Shown: positions 1-11,720 of the stretch, piece by piece
How the letters are laid out: each line of letters starts with the position of its first letter
Numbering within the stretch: the stretch's first letter is position 1
Source: Isoetes taiwanensis
Taxonomy: Eukaryota; Streptophyta; Lycopodiopsida; Isoetales; Isoetaceae
Length of the DNA: 64,000 nt
Reading direction: 5' to 3'
NCBI GenBank assembly: GCA_021234155.1
Contig: JAJEKV010000044.1
Location: 10,016,777 to 10,080,776, forward strand
Program-made: the position numbers and the translations under genes
Notes under the pieces: generated by a model
The model's input: the letters and a program-made list of their open reading frames with translations, nothing else
Told to the model about the DNA's origin: nothing
Database searches by the model: none

Positions 1-2119
1 TGGAATAGTGGTACTTTGTCCTCTATTCATATTGGTGTTTATCTAGGAAGCACTAGCATTTAAATGAAATTATTGGCTCGACTATTTGTGCATCTCTGTA
101 GAAATGACCTGCACACAAATTTGCTTCAAAATGTGGCTTTGATATTGTGCTTCCATTGGGAGGCTATTTATATCAGGCTACGTTTGCTATGGTGTCTATT
201 ATTAAGGTCAATAACATTGCACACTAAATTTATGCTTTACGAATCAAGTTGGATTAATATACTTTAGTAAAACATGCTAAACCTTTTGCTAGACAATTTT
301 TCTTAAGCAACTTTGAAAAATGCGCTTGCTTTGGTATGTAGCCCTTATACATTGTACCTTAAAAAACATCTACTCTATTTGAGTATTGCATGGCATTGTA
401 ACATTGTCTAGAAAACGCATACATTGCACCTTTAGAAGTACATCTTTGTTTGAGTACCGCATTGCATTCTGGCGTTGACTGGACAATGTAAGTATCGTGT
501 GTGGTTTTCCCTTTCACAAAAGCACCCTATGTCTATAGGGTGCTTTAGATGCCATCAATTTTCTTCAAACTTTATATGGTGTTTCATCAAACACCAGATA
601 TGCATGGTTCACAGAACATTCCCTTTTCTATGCTATAGTATAAATCATTAGCTCTTGGGTATAAATCATTGCAATGTCTAACTTCTATTTCGTTTATAGT
701 GTCCAGTGCCTAAGGCACTCTTATAAAGTTGCTATACATGTGCCTTTCTATATATGACAAATATATCATGCTAAAATATATATGAAATATGTGATTATCT
801 AATTTGATTGCATCCAAATGTCACCTTCATGATTTTCTTGAGGAAGTCCTTTTTTTTTAATTCATTAGATTTAAGTGTTTCTATTAATTGGATTGTATAC
901 ATCTTAGCAAACTAATGGTAAGTGTGCAATTATACACTTGATCCGATCCAAAAGCATGACGTGAAAATACTATTTATCTATTTCTATTGGTTGAAAACAA
1001 GGAAGAAAGTAGTTCATGAAATACATTATGCAACCAGTAAGCAAGTCCATGCATAAATTTGTGAATGTATTTAAGAACCATGTTTCGAAATTAAGTACAG
1101 TAGAATTACTAGTTAATATTATACCTTATGCTCAAAGTCAATAGTTAATTTAAAATTGGCATAAGCTTGTAATAGAACCATCATCGTAAACTAACATAAT
1201 AAACTATTTTTAAGAAGCAAAGTAAACAACTTATGCCAAAAACCATCACACGCCACAAAATCAAACACGATTTTTGAACTAACTAGGAGAGCATTAAACT
1301 AGGAGAACTATATAGTTTACACATGCCCGACATCCATTTCATCCCATCGCATCCCATCCCATCCTGCCCCATTCCTTGCATCAACCCATTCTTTGAACTA
1401 TTGCGTCTACCCATTTCATGTCTTATGACTAATGCCGGGCATTGCCGGGCACGCGTTTCTAGTCGTGATTCATAAAATAAATGTTCGAGGTGGCTATCAG
1501 CAATAATCCACAAGGCTACGAGAATGAGTGAATTATTCCGTACCATGACGAGGGAGAGGGAGCATTTGACCCCTTAAATGAGGGGCAACAAGATTATCCT
1601 AATTTGAACTGTACTTTACAAACTTGAGGAGTTAAATTGACTTCATGTAATAACAAATGCATCTATCTTGGTTCCGGAAATTTTTTAAGCACAATCGGCA
1701 CATTTCTTGTTGGATCTAACCCAACCTACTAGGTACATACTCCGCACTCCATTCCTACTAGAAATAACAAGAAAATTGCTATTTTTAGCAGGATTTTTTC
1801 TTGCTATTTCTAATAACACTGTGAATTTTCAACGATATTTCCCAAACCAAGTTTCATCGGCATTTCTTGAACCAAGGCATCTATGAAATGCAACCATTTT
1901 GCATATAGAAGGTGCATGATATGAACAAATACATAGTAATTCAGTACTTATACAACAGGTAGATATACGTATACATACAGGTAGATATACGTATACATAC
2001 AGGTACATTTGGAATGAGCTTTTAATTTCTGGGGTAGGAGAACAATCTATTTAAGGAGATAAATAAAGTTCGTGTTATAAATGTTAAACAACCGGTTGTG
2101 GAGCGAAATGTGACTGGAT
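1..2119. other. AT-rich intergenic DNA upstream of the CER1-like gene
   Basis: No coding region could be supported here. The stretch is AT-rich with short poly-A/T runs. The minus strand near 1330-1375 has a degenerate GGGATG-type simple repeat. A 22-bp tandem repeat lies at 1956-2001. The last few hundred bases presumably hold the promoter of the CER1-like gene. Confidence 0.6.
1956..2005. repeat. 22-bp tandem repeat (2 copies plus a partial)
   Basis: The unit beginning CAGGTAGATATACGTATACA occurs at 1956-1977 and 1978-1999. A third copy begins at 2000 and stops after CAGGTA. It is a simple local duplication with no visible link to a mobile element. Confidence 0.85.
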
Positions 2120-2127
2120 GACGTGGC
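2120..2127 (+). promoter_or_regulatory. ACGT-core (ABRE/G-box-like) motif upstream of the CER1-like gene
   Basis: GACGTGGC lies about 110 bases upstream of the start codon at 2239. ACGTGGC is the core of abscisic-acid response elements, and wax alkane genes of the CER1 family are known to respond to drought and ABA in other plants. The motif is short and can occur by chance. A weak TATA-like CTATAAGA sits at 2194-2201. Confidence 0.3.
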
Positions 2128-2238
2128 GGGATATAATTGGGACATTGATTGCTGACCGGGTGGAGGCCGCCGAAAGGCCCGCCAATTAAGTTATCTATAA
2201 GAAACAGAAGGCCGAGAGGATTTTTCCGACGGCCAGCT

Positions 2239-5200
2239 ATGGCAACGAAGCCCGGGATTCTTACCGACTTTCCATGGCAGCGCCTCGGCAGCTTCAAGGT
2301 CTCCAATTCCTTTCATCTTATTTCTTCCAATCTTCTTAGCGAAATCTACGTTTCTTTTCATTCTCTTTGATCCAAATCTTGAAGATTTTGATGCCTAAAT
2401 CCGTTCTTTAGCATTTCTTTTCTTCCTGTTTGATCTATATTGCCATGTTCAGATTCTTTACTTGCTGTTTGATTATAGGAAACGAAAAATGCTTTGCATC
2501 GCCATTTTTCAGCATTTAGTTTTTGCTGTTTGAGCTCCGCATTGCCGTTTTCAGCATTTTGATCTTTTCTTTTTTGTGTGCAGTATGCTCTCTATGTTTC
2601 ATTCATAGTGAAAGCAATTCATACCAATTTCTTTGGCGGATACGAGCTGGATAATTGGAGCCTTCATATTGTGCTTGTTTCGGCATTACGGTACCTCCAT
2701 GGCCAGATTTGGATGTCTGTCACATGCCTTAGAGGAGTGGTCGATAATCATCAGATTCAGCTTAAAGGAATGAAGTTTGATCAACTGGACAGAGAAAGCA
2801 ACTGGTACACATTGTTTTGCCAAAGCTGATCCACTGTTTCGCCATTACTCTGTCATTATTCGTCTTGGCATTACTCTGTTATTACTCCATTTGGATAAAA
2901 ATGTCTAACACTACGTTCTCTCTTTTTGCTTCATTTCATTACAGGGAAGATTATATCCTATTGGATTGTCTAATGCTCTGCGGATTCCACGAGTGCATAA
3001 ATTACTTTAATCACTTTCCTGCCTGGAACTGGGCCGGTTTTGTGTTTGCATTTTTCTACCATATAGGCCCGACAGAGTTCATATATTATTGGTTTCATCG
3101 GCAGCTGCATCACCATTATTTATACACCAGATATCATTCTCATCATCACTCCTCTTTTCTAACAGAAGCTGTGACAGGTGATGGGTTTAATCTTAGTTGG
3201 TGTAAAAGTTGTCAAGTTGGGCTGTTATTTACACCCTTTGTTCAAATTGCAGGAAATGTCCATCCATTTGCTGAGCATATTGCCTACGCCTTGCTTTTTG
3301 GATCGCTCTACATCTGTGCAAGTCTTCTAGGAATTTTTTCAATTGGGCTCCTCTATGTTTACACCGTTGTATTCGACTTTTTGAATTGCATTGGACACTG
3401 CAACTGGGAATTCATGCCAGAATGGATGTTCAGAGCTTTTCCACCTTTGAAATATTTGCTATATACCCCGTCGTAAGGCTCGACAATTTCGGCAGCAAAG
3501 GGACATTCCCCCTTTTTTTGCAGCGAAAGAATATTCTTTCTTTAGTATATAGTTTATACATTAACACTTCTTACTTTTTGAAGTTTCCATTACATTCTTT
3601 CTTTTAAGTATGTAGTTTATAGAGTAACACTGCTTGACATTTTGCAGTTTCCATTCCCTGCATCATACTCAGGTGCACACCAATTTTTGCCTTTATGTGC
3701 CAATATACGATTATCTATACTCAACAGTGGACAAGAACAGCGATTCCCTGTATCTAACAGCTCGTAAAGGTGCTGGTTGGAAACTTAGATTGATTATCCT
3801 TTCCAGTAATAAACATTTTTTTCGTTCATAAAACCTGTGTTTCTATGCAAAACAGGCCGACCAGATGAAACAGACTGTGTATATTTGACTCACGGATCGG
3901 ATGTGCTCTCAATATTCCACTTCCCGTTCGGCATTCCTCATTTTGCTTCAACTCCGTATGAACCCAAATGGTATATATGGCTTTTGCTGCCTATTGCTCT
4001 TCCAATCATGTTTATTCTATGGATTCTGCGCCAACCCTTCAAAGTCGATAAGCATAAGCTGGATAACCTTCGAATCGAAACATGGGCAGTTCCTAGATTT
4101 AACTTTCAGGTAGATTTTTGCAAATCAAACTGAATATTTAGCTTTGTTCCTAAAATAATCTGGTCCCAATTTTTTCTGTGAGCCTGCAGTACAATCTGGC
4201 ATCCGAAAGGCCCGCAATAAACACAATAATTGAGAAATCCATCCTGGCTGCAGAAGAAAAAGGAGCCAAAGTCATCAGTCTTGGGATGCACAACAAGGTA
4301 TTAAAAGTTCAATATGACTTCGATGTAGAAGTTTTGGACTGTTAGGCTATTCATTGGTTGGCTTGGCACTCAGACTTGCTGGTTTTGATTCCTACAGGAT
4401 ACGTTATTGAATACGAGCGGTGCTATCTTTGTCAAAAGCTTAGACAATTTAAAAATTCGTATTACAGATGGATCGGCTTTGAATACTGCAATAGTTGTCA
4501 ACAGGATCACCGCCAAGGGCTCAAAAATATTTGTAACAGGGTTGGAAGAAAAAACTAGCAGAATTATTGCCGTTTATCTATGCAGAAAAGGATTCCACGT
4601 GCTGGTATTACAATTTGCGAATTCTCGTTCGTGTTAATCGATGGAGTTTTTAAATTGGTGCAGTCTATTCATGTGACAGGTAAAAGACCCATCTGCAGTA
4701 CTATACGCTGAACTGAAAAAGGCCTGCGACGTTGGAAATTTGACCAGAATTTATCACGTTCAGGAGGCCGGAGACTGCACGGTCGCTATTTGTATATTTT
4801 TAGCATGCAAGTTATAAATTCCAATCTGATATTTGTTTCACGTCAAAACAGGACTGGATCATTGATAGAGAGATGGGAACCATGGATCAGAAATTTGCAT
4901 CAAAGGGCACACATTTTCATCCCATATCATCCGACAGTGTACAACACGCGAGAAAAAACTGCGTGTACGAGCCTCTTCCTGCAATGGAGGTTCCTTCTAA
5001 TTTCGAGGGCTTTCTAGCTTGCGAGGTAACCAAAAATTTCCTTCTAAATCAGCACATTAATTTTTAATTTCAGCTCATGTCCAACTCAGACTAAAACCAA
5101 TTTCGGTTCTAGCTACTGTGATAGTGCAACAGTTTAAACCCTGCCTGATATCCTCTCAAGTCTAATTCTTTGGACGTGGACTAAGATTATTGCTGAAAAC

Positions 5201-5499
5201 CAAATGCTTATATCTTATTAGAAAACCTGGACTAAGATTACAGATGAAAAAACTGGGAAACCCAACAAATATAAGAAACTATATTTTGAGTTAAAATCTG
5301 CTGTAATGTGATGCAGGGAAAAATGCCACGCAAAGTAGTACACGCATCTCATGCTGCAGGTATAATACATGCATTAGAGAACTGGCGCCATCACGAAGTG
5401 GGCACTTCCATAGATATAGATCGTGTAGATCTGGTTTGGGAGGCTGCCAAAAAGCATGGTTTTGCACCATTTACATCTCAGCATTTGAAAGAAACATAA
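2239..5499 (+). CDS. CER1-like: CER1-like very-long-chain aldehyde decarbonylase / alkane-forming enzyme, 11 exons
   Basis: The exons are 2239-2298, 2584-2804, 2945-3177, 3253-3472, 3648-3769, 3856-4109, 4190-4297, 4398-4604, 4680-4781, 4852-5025 and 5317-5499. All borders are GT-AG and the phases join into one 627-aa frame, the usual length of the family (about 620-630). The start [13 protein letters not shown] matches the conserved N terminus. The fatty-acid-hydroxylase part keeps the di-iron histidine boxes ([23 protein letters not shown]). The C-terminal WAX2/CER3-type domain follows and includes the HALENW region. Known CER1 proteins work with CER3 in the endoplasmic reticulum to turn very-long-chain acyl-CoA into cuticular alkanes. 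The intact histidine boxes favour CER1 over CER3, whose boxes are altered. No frame break was found, so it looks functional. The upstream ATG in the 5' region is out of frame and was not used. Confidence 0.93.
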
Positions 5500-5585
5500 A
5501 AACTTGTTTGTCTTTTATATATGAAGAAGAGAGTTTCCTGGTAGAGGCGCCTACCTTCTCTTCTATGTAAGTTCAGTGCCGCTTT

Positions 5586-5591
5586 AATAAA
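5586..5591 (+). terminator. poly(A) signal of the CER1-like gene
   Basis: AATAAA lies 87 bases after the stop codon at 5499, a normal distance for a plant 3' UTR. Confidence 0.5.
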
Positions 5592-5599
5592 GGGCCGAC

Positions 5600-6009
5600 C
5601 TGCCGTCTTTAACCTTATCAGAAAGCTTGTTTTCAAACAATTATGAATGGAGCTTCTCTTGCAACATTTCTTGTCACATTTTGGTAATTTGGAAGTGCTG
5701 CTCCATTGTGATTTTACAAAAATACTGCCTATGTACGTCATGTTAGTAACAAGATAATGTTACATCATGGTTATCATTTAAAGCACATCATGTTACTACC
5801 AAAACAATGCCCAAAGGTCAACATCGACTGGTTGGAAGTTGAAGGCCTGGCATCCTTCACGACTCTTGACAAGGGCATCATTCAAAAGAGCATTTTCATT
5901 GGAATATGCTCAGTCCATAGTTAAGAATTTGCAGATTGAGAATTCCGGCTGGTGTGTTCTCTATTTTTCTCTACACCCACACTCTCTCTTTTCTTCGATA
6001 GATTGACAC
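5600..6009. other. intergenic, no gene seen
   Basis: This is AT-rich 3' flank of the CER1-like gene. No supported coding region or structured repeat is visible until the TTAAGT-rich island starts near 6010. Confidence 0.5.
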
Positions 6010-6430
6010 CATTAGGGTAGCTTCGCACCCACCGTTAAGTTATGTTATGTTCGTACTAAGATTAAGTTAATTTTTTGTTATGTTATGTTCGCACTAAGAT
6101 TAAGTTTAACATAACATAAGACTTTAACATAACGAAAACTAATTAAATCCTTTCGCACCAAAACAAGTTAGGTTAGCTTTTTTTAACTTAGGGGCAAAAA
6201 TAAAGGGGGTCGGTACATGTCTCAGTTAAGTTAGTGCTAATTTAAGGCTAATGGCAATTCTTTCGCATATATGCCTGCTAAGTTAGTCTAACTTAATGCT
6301 ATAAGTTAGTGCTAATTTAAGGCTAATGGCAATTCTTTCGCATATATGCCTGCTAAGTTAGTCTAACTTAATGCTAACGACTACAAATTTGCATATGCCT
6401 TCATTAAGTTACCTTTTTTAAACTTATTAC
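6010..6430. repeat. TTAAGT-rich island with foldback-like arm (family member 1)
   Basis: The stretch is built from repeated TAAGTTA/TTATGTTA/CTAAGTTAG words. Its left edge (6014-6037, GGGTAGCTTCGCACCC) is nearly the reverse complement of the right edge of a similar island at 15512-15535 (GGGTGCGAAGGTACCC). Similar DNA occupies 10380-11700. This points to a family of non-coding inverted-repeat elements. Exact ends and target duplications could not be fixed. Confidence 0.55.
6228..6376. repeat. 75-bp tandem duplication
   Basis: The segment 6228-6301 is repeated without visible change at 6303-6376. It lies inside the TTAAGT-rich island. The identity of the copies suggests a recent slippage or unequal exchange. 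Confidence 0.9.
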
Positions 6431-7339
6431 GGGTGATGTGTATATGTTGCAATTTGTTAGGACAAGCAGTTGGTGAATAGGTTTTTATAACTTGTAAAGC
6501 ATATGATATATGTTGCAATTTGTTAGGATACAACCGTTGATGAATAGAGGTAGGTCTACACCTACCAATGTTATATTATCTTAACATATATAATTCTTAT
6601 CGGAAGATGCCTTTTGGCATATTCGGTTGATTCCCGCCACGTATTTCCGGGGGGAAAAAATAGGGGCTTTAAGAAAAAAATGAAAAATGAAAAAAAGGGC
6701 CCTGTTCTGCGCCTTGCTCTGCGCCCTGTTCTGAGCATTGGCTATGGCGGCTACTGTCCGGCAATGACTTCCAAGAAGACCTTGATGCAGAGAGCTATGA
6801 CGATTTGTGCAAAGCTATGAGAACCCGGGCATGTTGGGGCTTTGGAGATGCAGCGACCCTGAGCTTAAAATTTCTTAGTTCACTCATTGTCATCTCTTTT
6901 TCTGCAGATTTGTTCCAACAATTAACCCCAAATGCTCAAGAAACTAACCTCTTGCTCATTCCGGCGCTATTCTCAAACAAAAATTCTTCCTATCCTTATC
7001 CTGCAACTCCCCAAATGCAAATCCGGTCCCTGCCGCTGATTTTTTAAGGATCCAAATTGTTGAAACTGATCTCTGTTGAGATTTAGGCGAAATTTTCGGC
7101 ATATCCTCGTTCAAACACCAAAATGTAGACCCGGAAATCGGATTTTACAGGAGCCCAACTCAAATATAAGCCAGCTGCTCATCTTTTGGTGATTGTGCAC
7201 GAGAAATCCTCAATCTAAAGAATTGGAATATTGCAGACAATATTAAACCGGAATTTGAGAATACTACGGCAAGTTCTCATGCTTAGAATCCATTTTCTGC
7301 TGCAAATCTTAAACCCAGAAGCAAAATGCTGCCCCGAAT
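6431..7339. other. intergenic, no supported gene
   Basis: A degenerate direct repeat (TATGTTGCAATTTGTTAGGA at about 6441 and 6510) is present. The short open frames here have no recognisable domain or coding character. The part just before 7340 may be intron or 5' region of the ankyrin relic. Confidence 0.4.
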
Positions 7340-7345
7340 TTGATT

Positions 7346-8310
7346 TTCAGAAGAACCCGCAAAAAGAACAAGTATGATGCTAAGCTGCTTCATTACGCTG
7401 TAGGTTATGCACCAAAAGAAGATGTTGAGTGGGTCATTCAGGAAATAAAATCTTTTGTTGCTCATGCTGAAGAGAAAGAGTTACTAAACTTACCGAATAA
7501 GAAGGACAATCTTGATACGACTGCCATGCATTGGGTTGCAATCAAAGGAAACCCAAATCCAGGCGTTGTTCAAGCACTTCTCAATAATAAAATCAAATTA
7601 TCAACAGATGGAAGGGAGAAGAAACCTTTGTTCATTGCTTTTGATCATCAACACATTTTATGTGAGGAATTCCTGGTTGCTGCTTCATCCGAGAAAGAAG
7701 AGGAATTTTCTGCTTTGTGTGAGCGTGCTTTTTGAAGAATGGGCATTTGAATTGAAGCAAAGTCACCCTGCTGACTTTAATCTTCCTCACGTTCCTTATT
7801 ATCGTTAGGGTCTTAGTTCATTTCCTAAAGAAGTAATGCTTGGTGATATGAGGCCATTTTATGTAGCTTTGCATTTTGGGAAAGTTGATATTGCCAAGCT
7901 TATGGTCAGATATGATGCAAACGTCATAAATCAAAAGGGCTCTAAGGCTCAAGGACACCGTTGCATTGGGCAATAATACTCAAGAATACAAAGATTGTAT
8001 CTATGCTTTGTAATGATAAGTTTGGGAAGCACCTTTTAGCGAATGAGGAAGATTATTATGGATATACACCATTAGTCTATGCATTAGATGGGAACATTGA
8101 AGAGATTAAGAGGGATTTAATGCAGAGGCAAGATATTCGAACTGAGGTTCTAAATGAACAACGCCGCCTTATCGCCTTATGGGTGTAGCAAATGTTATTG
8201 TGGTTACTATAGGATATATTATCATTTCGCGTAGTTTATGGGGAATATTCTATGTTGGGCACTCTAGACCATTTCTGCAAAGAATATGGGGTCGAACGGG
8301 CATGTTTTGA
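7346..8310 (+). pseudogene. ankyrin-repeat protein relic
   Basis: After a possible splice acceptor at about 7350, the frame encodes ankyrin-type helices: an LLHYAVGYAP motif, then AMHWVAIKGNPNPGVVQALL, then FYVALHFGKVDIAKLMVRYD, LHWAIILKNTKIVSMLC and YGYTPLVYALDGNIEEI. The segments are in different frames. There is a shift near 7717-7735, a TAG at 7806-7808, and another one-base shift near 7955 just before the HWAI motif. A hydrophobic stretch (about 8180-8250) could be the remains of a membrane segment as found in ankyrin-TM (PGG-type) proteins. With at least two shifts and one stop it is most likely dead. The first exon and signal region were not found. Confidence 0.7.
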
Positions 8311-8420
8311 CTTGCCTCACAGTATGTGAACTGCAATCAACATACATCTCTATCGTCGCATCTCAAGGATGTCCAGAATTGAGATATATTCGACTTAGCA
8401 CAAAACTTCTTTTGCAGCGG

Positions 8421-8480
8421 GTTGGAGAAGAGAAATGTTCGCGGCGGCCGCAAGGTCGCCGCGATAAATTTCTTGTAAAA
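8421..8480 (-). repeat. CACTA-like terminal motif with GC-rich palindrome
   Basis: Read on the minus strand this begins TTACAAGAAATTTATCGCGG and continues into a GGCGACC/GGCCGCC palindrome and a GAACATTTCTCTT tail. The same order is found at 21961-22085 and, more diverged, at 62654-62710. ACAAGAAA directly at an end is typical of En/Spm (CACTA) termini, though the leading CACT is not kept here. It could be the right end of an element lying to the left, next to the ankyrin relic. No partner end was found. Confidence 0.45.
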
Positions 8481-8920
8481 TTTAACTCTTAACACCTTAC
8501 TCGTTAAATTCTTTTGCAGTTCGAATATCTTTGGTTCAATAGTTATTTATCATGAACTACATATGAATGTCTATATTTCTTATGCTATGGTGTAGAATAT
8601 GACTTTTTTATTGTGCATTTGGATGTTATATGAAGGGGAAACCTCTTGAGTTTCTAGGACTGTTTGTAAAATTATATGCCACATTTGCATGTTTCAGGAC
8701 CCTATGTGGTTAAATCAACAAATGGAGTGCATAAATAGGGAATAGACTACGTATGCTTGCAATATTGCTATAAGGTATCAGTTATCTAATTTCAACCAAA
8801 GTGATGCTGCTAAAGGCATATGGAAGAGCTTGAAAGCAACATATATATGCACAATTGAGTTGTTTCTAGATTCTCAATCAAGGTTTAACATGTAGTTCAG
8901 GAATGGACACATTGGTTCTT
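8481..8920. other. intergenic, nothing recognised
   Basis: This is AT-rich sequence with no supported coding region, hairpin or repeat. Confidence 0.5.
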
Positions 8921-8921
8921 T

Positions 8922-9640
8922 TTTTTTCTTTGAAGGACGACAATCTATTATCAAGAAAAATCAAGATACATACAAGGGACCTGTGACATGGGACTCAAAA
9001 CCTAGAGGACGAAATAGTCCACTAAGCAAAACCACCCATACACAGCATATACTCAAACTCCTTGTGCCACCTTGAGGCGTTTAATGGCCTCATCACAATC
9101 AACATGGTCTACCACATCGAGATGATCATCAACAGACATCAAATTATCATGCCACTGAATAGAACGAGGCGGGATAGCCTCGTGAAATGACATAACAGAC
9201 TTCTTCCTTGCCGCCTTCTTCCAATTGACCTGCTGCCATGACTCTTTTGCGCACAGACGATTAGGACCATCAGCCACAACAACCTCAGAAACATGAGAGG
9301 AAGAAGCATCAACATGGAGAGAAGAACGAACTACAGGTACAGATGATGGCGCTAAAGACGACACTGTCGGAACTGGAATTAGAGCATCTTCTATGGACGA
9401 GGAGTGCAACACAACTGGTAAAGGTTGATCATGAATAGATGAAGAAGTAACAACGGGAGCTTGAGCCTGAGAAGAAGGTTGAACAGATGCCTGAGACGCA
9501 CGAGTGCTTCGACGAAAGCTAGCAAAAGCCTCCTTGTCAGGAAACAGACGGGCTAATTCTGGACCATTCAGAAGCTTAAGATCCAACTTCTTATACCAAG
9601 GCCCACTTTTCACCACTATGCAATCTGGTTATTGTGAAAT
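8922..9640 (-). mobile_element. retroposon-like segment with 187-aa ORF and A-rich 3' end
   Basis: On the minus strand a 187-aa frame (9616 to 9053) is followed by about 120 bases of 3' UTR. That ends in a run of A (plus-strand T-run at 8920-8935) preceded by ATTGTCGTCCTTCAAAG. A near match to this tail (ATTTGTCGTCATTCAAA) sits on the minus strand at 21045-21070, beside LINE-like coding, so the tail probably belongs to a LINE family. The protein is Ser/Val/Pro-rich with a basic patch and an acidic C terminus. No domain was recognised. A 5'-truncated LINE or a retroposed transcript both fit. Confidence 0.45.
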
Positions 9641-10379
9641 GAGCACACCAATAGATGATGCCTCAAATCTGAAAATGGAGATAACGGATTTGACATAGTA
9701 ATGACCTGTACTGGCAATGGGTAAGAAGAGACCATGGCTCAGGTAATACAAGGTATGCACTTGACCAAACGAAATGGTTTTGCTAGGACAATGATCTGCA
9801 CTAATAACAGGCAGTAGAGAGTGTTTGACAAAAAATGAAAATTATAAGCAGAAAAAATTATATTGCCTGTAATATACAGTAATGCTTGGGGACAACTGAG
9901 AATTTGTCAATAGAGGCAGTTATGGTGTTGAAGTGACCAGCGAAAATTCTTGTCATAATATTTAATATAATTGAGGATTGCTTAATTGTGATAACAATAT
10001 TAATGTAAAAAGGAGTAGCAGTAGAGCAATATGTGCAATATAGATAGGTCTGCGATGCAAGATAGTGCTTGTAATATGCCAAAAAGGTATCTTTGGCATG
10101 TCAACAGATTCTTGCATCTCCCCTAGACCTTGTTGTTCATTTGACATTTCCTTTAAATTGCATTTCTGGATGTCATAAGCTGTATCAGACTTCGAAACCA
10201 CTAATAAGTCAATTGATAAACAGAGCCAAGTTCTCTGCTTCATCTGAAACAGTAGTAGAGGATCTCTTAGATAAAACAGGTTTGATAATAAATGTTGCTG
10301 TGAGTATATCTTGTCCTGGCACTTCCCATTCAAAATCTGTGCACCTCTCATGTGCTTTATACAAGTTATAAAAACCTAG
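9641..10379. other. intergenic, no supported gene
   Basis: Open frames on both strands overlap one another and none has a recognisable domain. Confidence 0.4.
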
Positions 10380-11700
10380 GGGTGGGTTCACAGTAGGGGA
10401 TTAAATTCAGTTAAGTGAAAGAAATTTAAGTTAATTGGGTTCACACCATTCTCGTTATAGAATTCTGTTAGGCCCGTGGCAGTTAAGGGGGGTTAATTTT
10501 TAACGGATTTAGGGCCATTTCCCACTCGCCATTAAGTTAAGTTAGCTTAACTACTTTGTTATCTCTTAACCTAACTAGAAAACATTTCTCGTTTTCCATT
10601 GAGGTGGTTAAATTAGAACTAACTTAAGGAAGCATGGAAATTTGCGTTCCCATCATGTCCATTAAGTTAAGAATAAAAAATTGAATTAAATCTTGTGTTG
10701 ACGATTCACATTAGTAGTTAAAGTGCTAAGTTAGGTTAGCATTAACTATACTTATTTAATTTGCCCGGTTAAAATTTATGTTTAAGTTAAAGAGAGTTTT
10801 GTTGGGAAAAAAATGCCAACTATCGATGATGCACACTAATTAGAAAGTAGTACGCACCTAAAGTTAACACAAATGTAGTGCTAGACTTTGAAACCAATTT
10901 GTTAGAAATGAGATGCCCTTCCATCCATCGTGAAAACCCGAAAACAATTATCGAAAGGGTTATAAAACGAAATATAACTATACACAGAATATTATGAAAA
11001 TGCATATTCCTAGATATTGAAAGATGCAGCAAGAAATATGCATTTTCATATAAAACGTAAATAACCTAACTATATTGTTACCCTTTCTCACTTAACAGTT
11101 ATGTTAAGTTAGTGCTTAACTGAGTTAAGTGTACCTCTCCTAGGTCACTTAACTTCTAGTTTAAAATAAAGGGACCAGTTAAAGTTTTAACTTAACTTAA
11201 TTTAACTACTGTCAGTATGAAAGTGATATTGTTAAGTTAACCATAGTTAAAATTTAACCAATCCTAACTTAACTGATAGTAACTTAAGTGCTAGTGTGAA
11301 AGCAAGTTTCCGTTATTTGCCACATTTAACCTAACCTAACCGCCAGTGGGAATTGACCCTAGTTCCGTTAAAGTTGTGGTTCACACGTGATTTCATTATA
11401 TTAAAATTTAACTTTTTTTTTTCTTTTAAAGTAACAATTGTAGTGCAAATATTAACCCCTCCCTGAGTGGATACTTAAGACGGTTAATTTTTTTTTTTGC
11501 TCACCCACTAACATAATAACTTATGTGTGAACCTAATTTTAACAAAATCCATTACATTAGCCACTAACATAATTATTAGTGTGAACATCTTTTTAGCTGA
11601 ATACGTTATGTTAGTAAATTAACTTAATCGTTTGTATATGTGAATGTATTTTTTGTCCAATCCGTTATGTTAAATAGATACATGTAGAGGTCACATAATG
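10380..11700. repeat. TTAAGT-rich foldback element (family member 2)
   Basis: The region is dense in GTTAAGTTA/TAACTTAAC words. The stretch 10499-10545 (starting TTAACGGATTTAGGGCCATT) is matched in reverse complement by 11326-11372 (TTAACGGAACTAGGGTCAAT on that strand), including TTCCCACT followed by a TTAGGTTA/TTAAGTTA run. GTGTGAAC/GTTCACAC words mark both flanks. A long, imperfect inverted repeat without coding capacity suggests a foldback or MITE-like element. Target duplications could not be identified. Confidence 0.6.
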
Positions 11701-11711
11701 TTATGAGGTTG

Positions 11712-11720
11712 AATATTAAT
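11712..11720. repeat. target-site duplication, left, of MULE copy 1
   Basis: AATATTAAT directly precedes the terminal GGGAAAATTCC. The same nine bases follow the other end at 14651-14659. Nine bases is the usual Mutator target duplication. Confidence 0.93.

Noticed and set aside
1956-2005. Short CRISPR-like array
   Set aside because: The copies are directly adjacent with no spacers, and the genome is a plant's.
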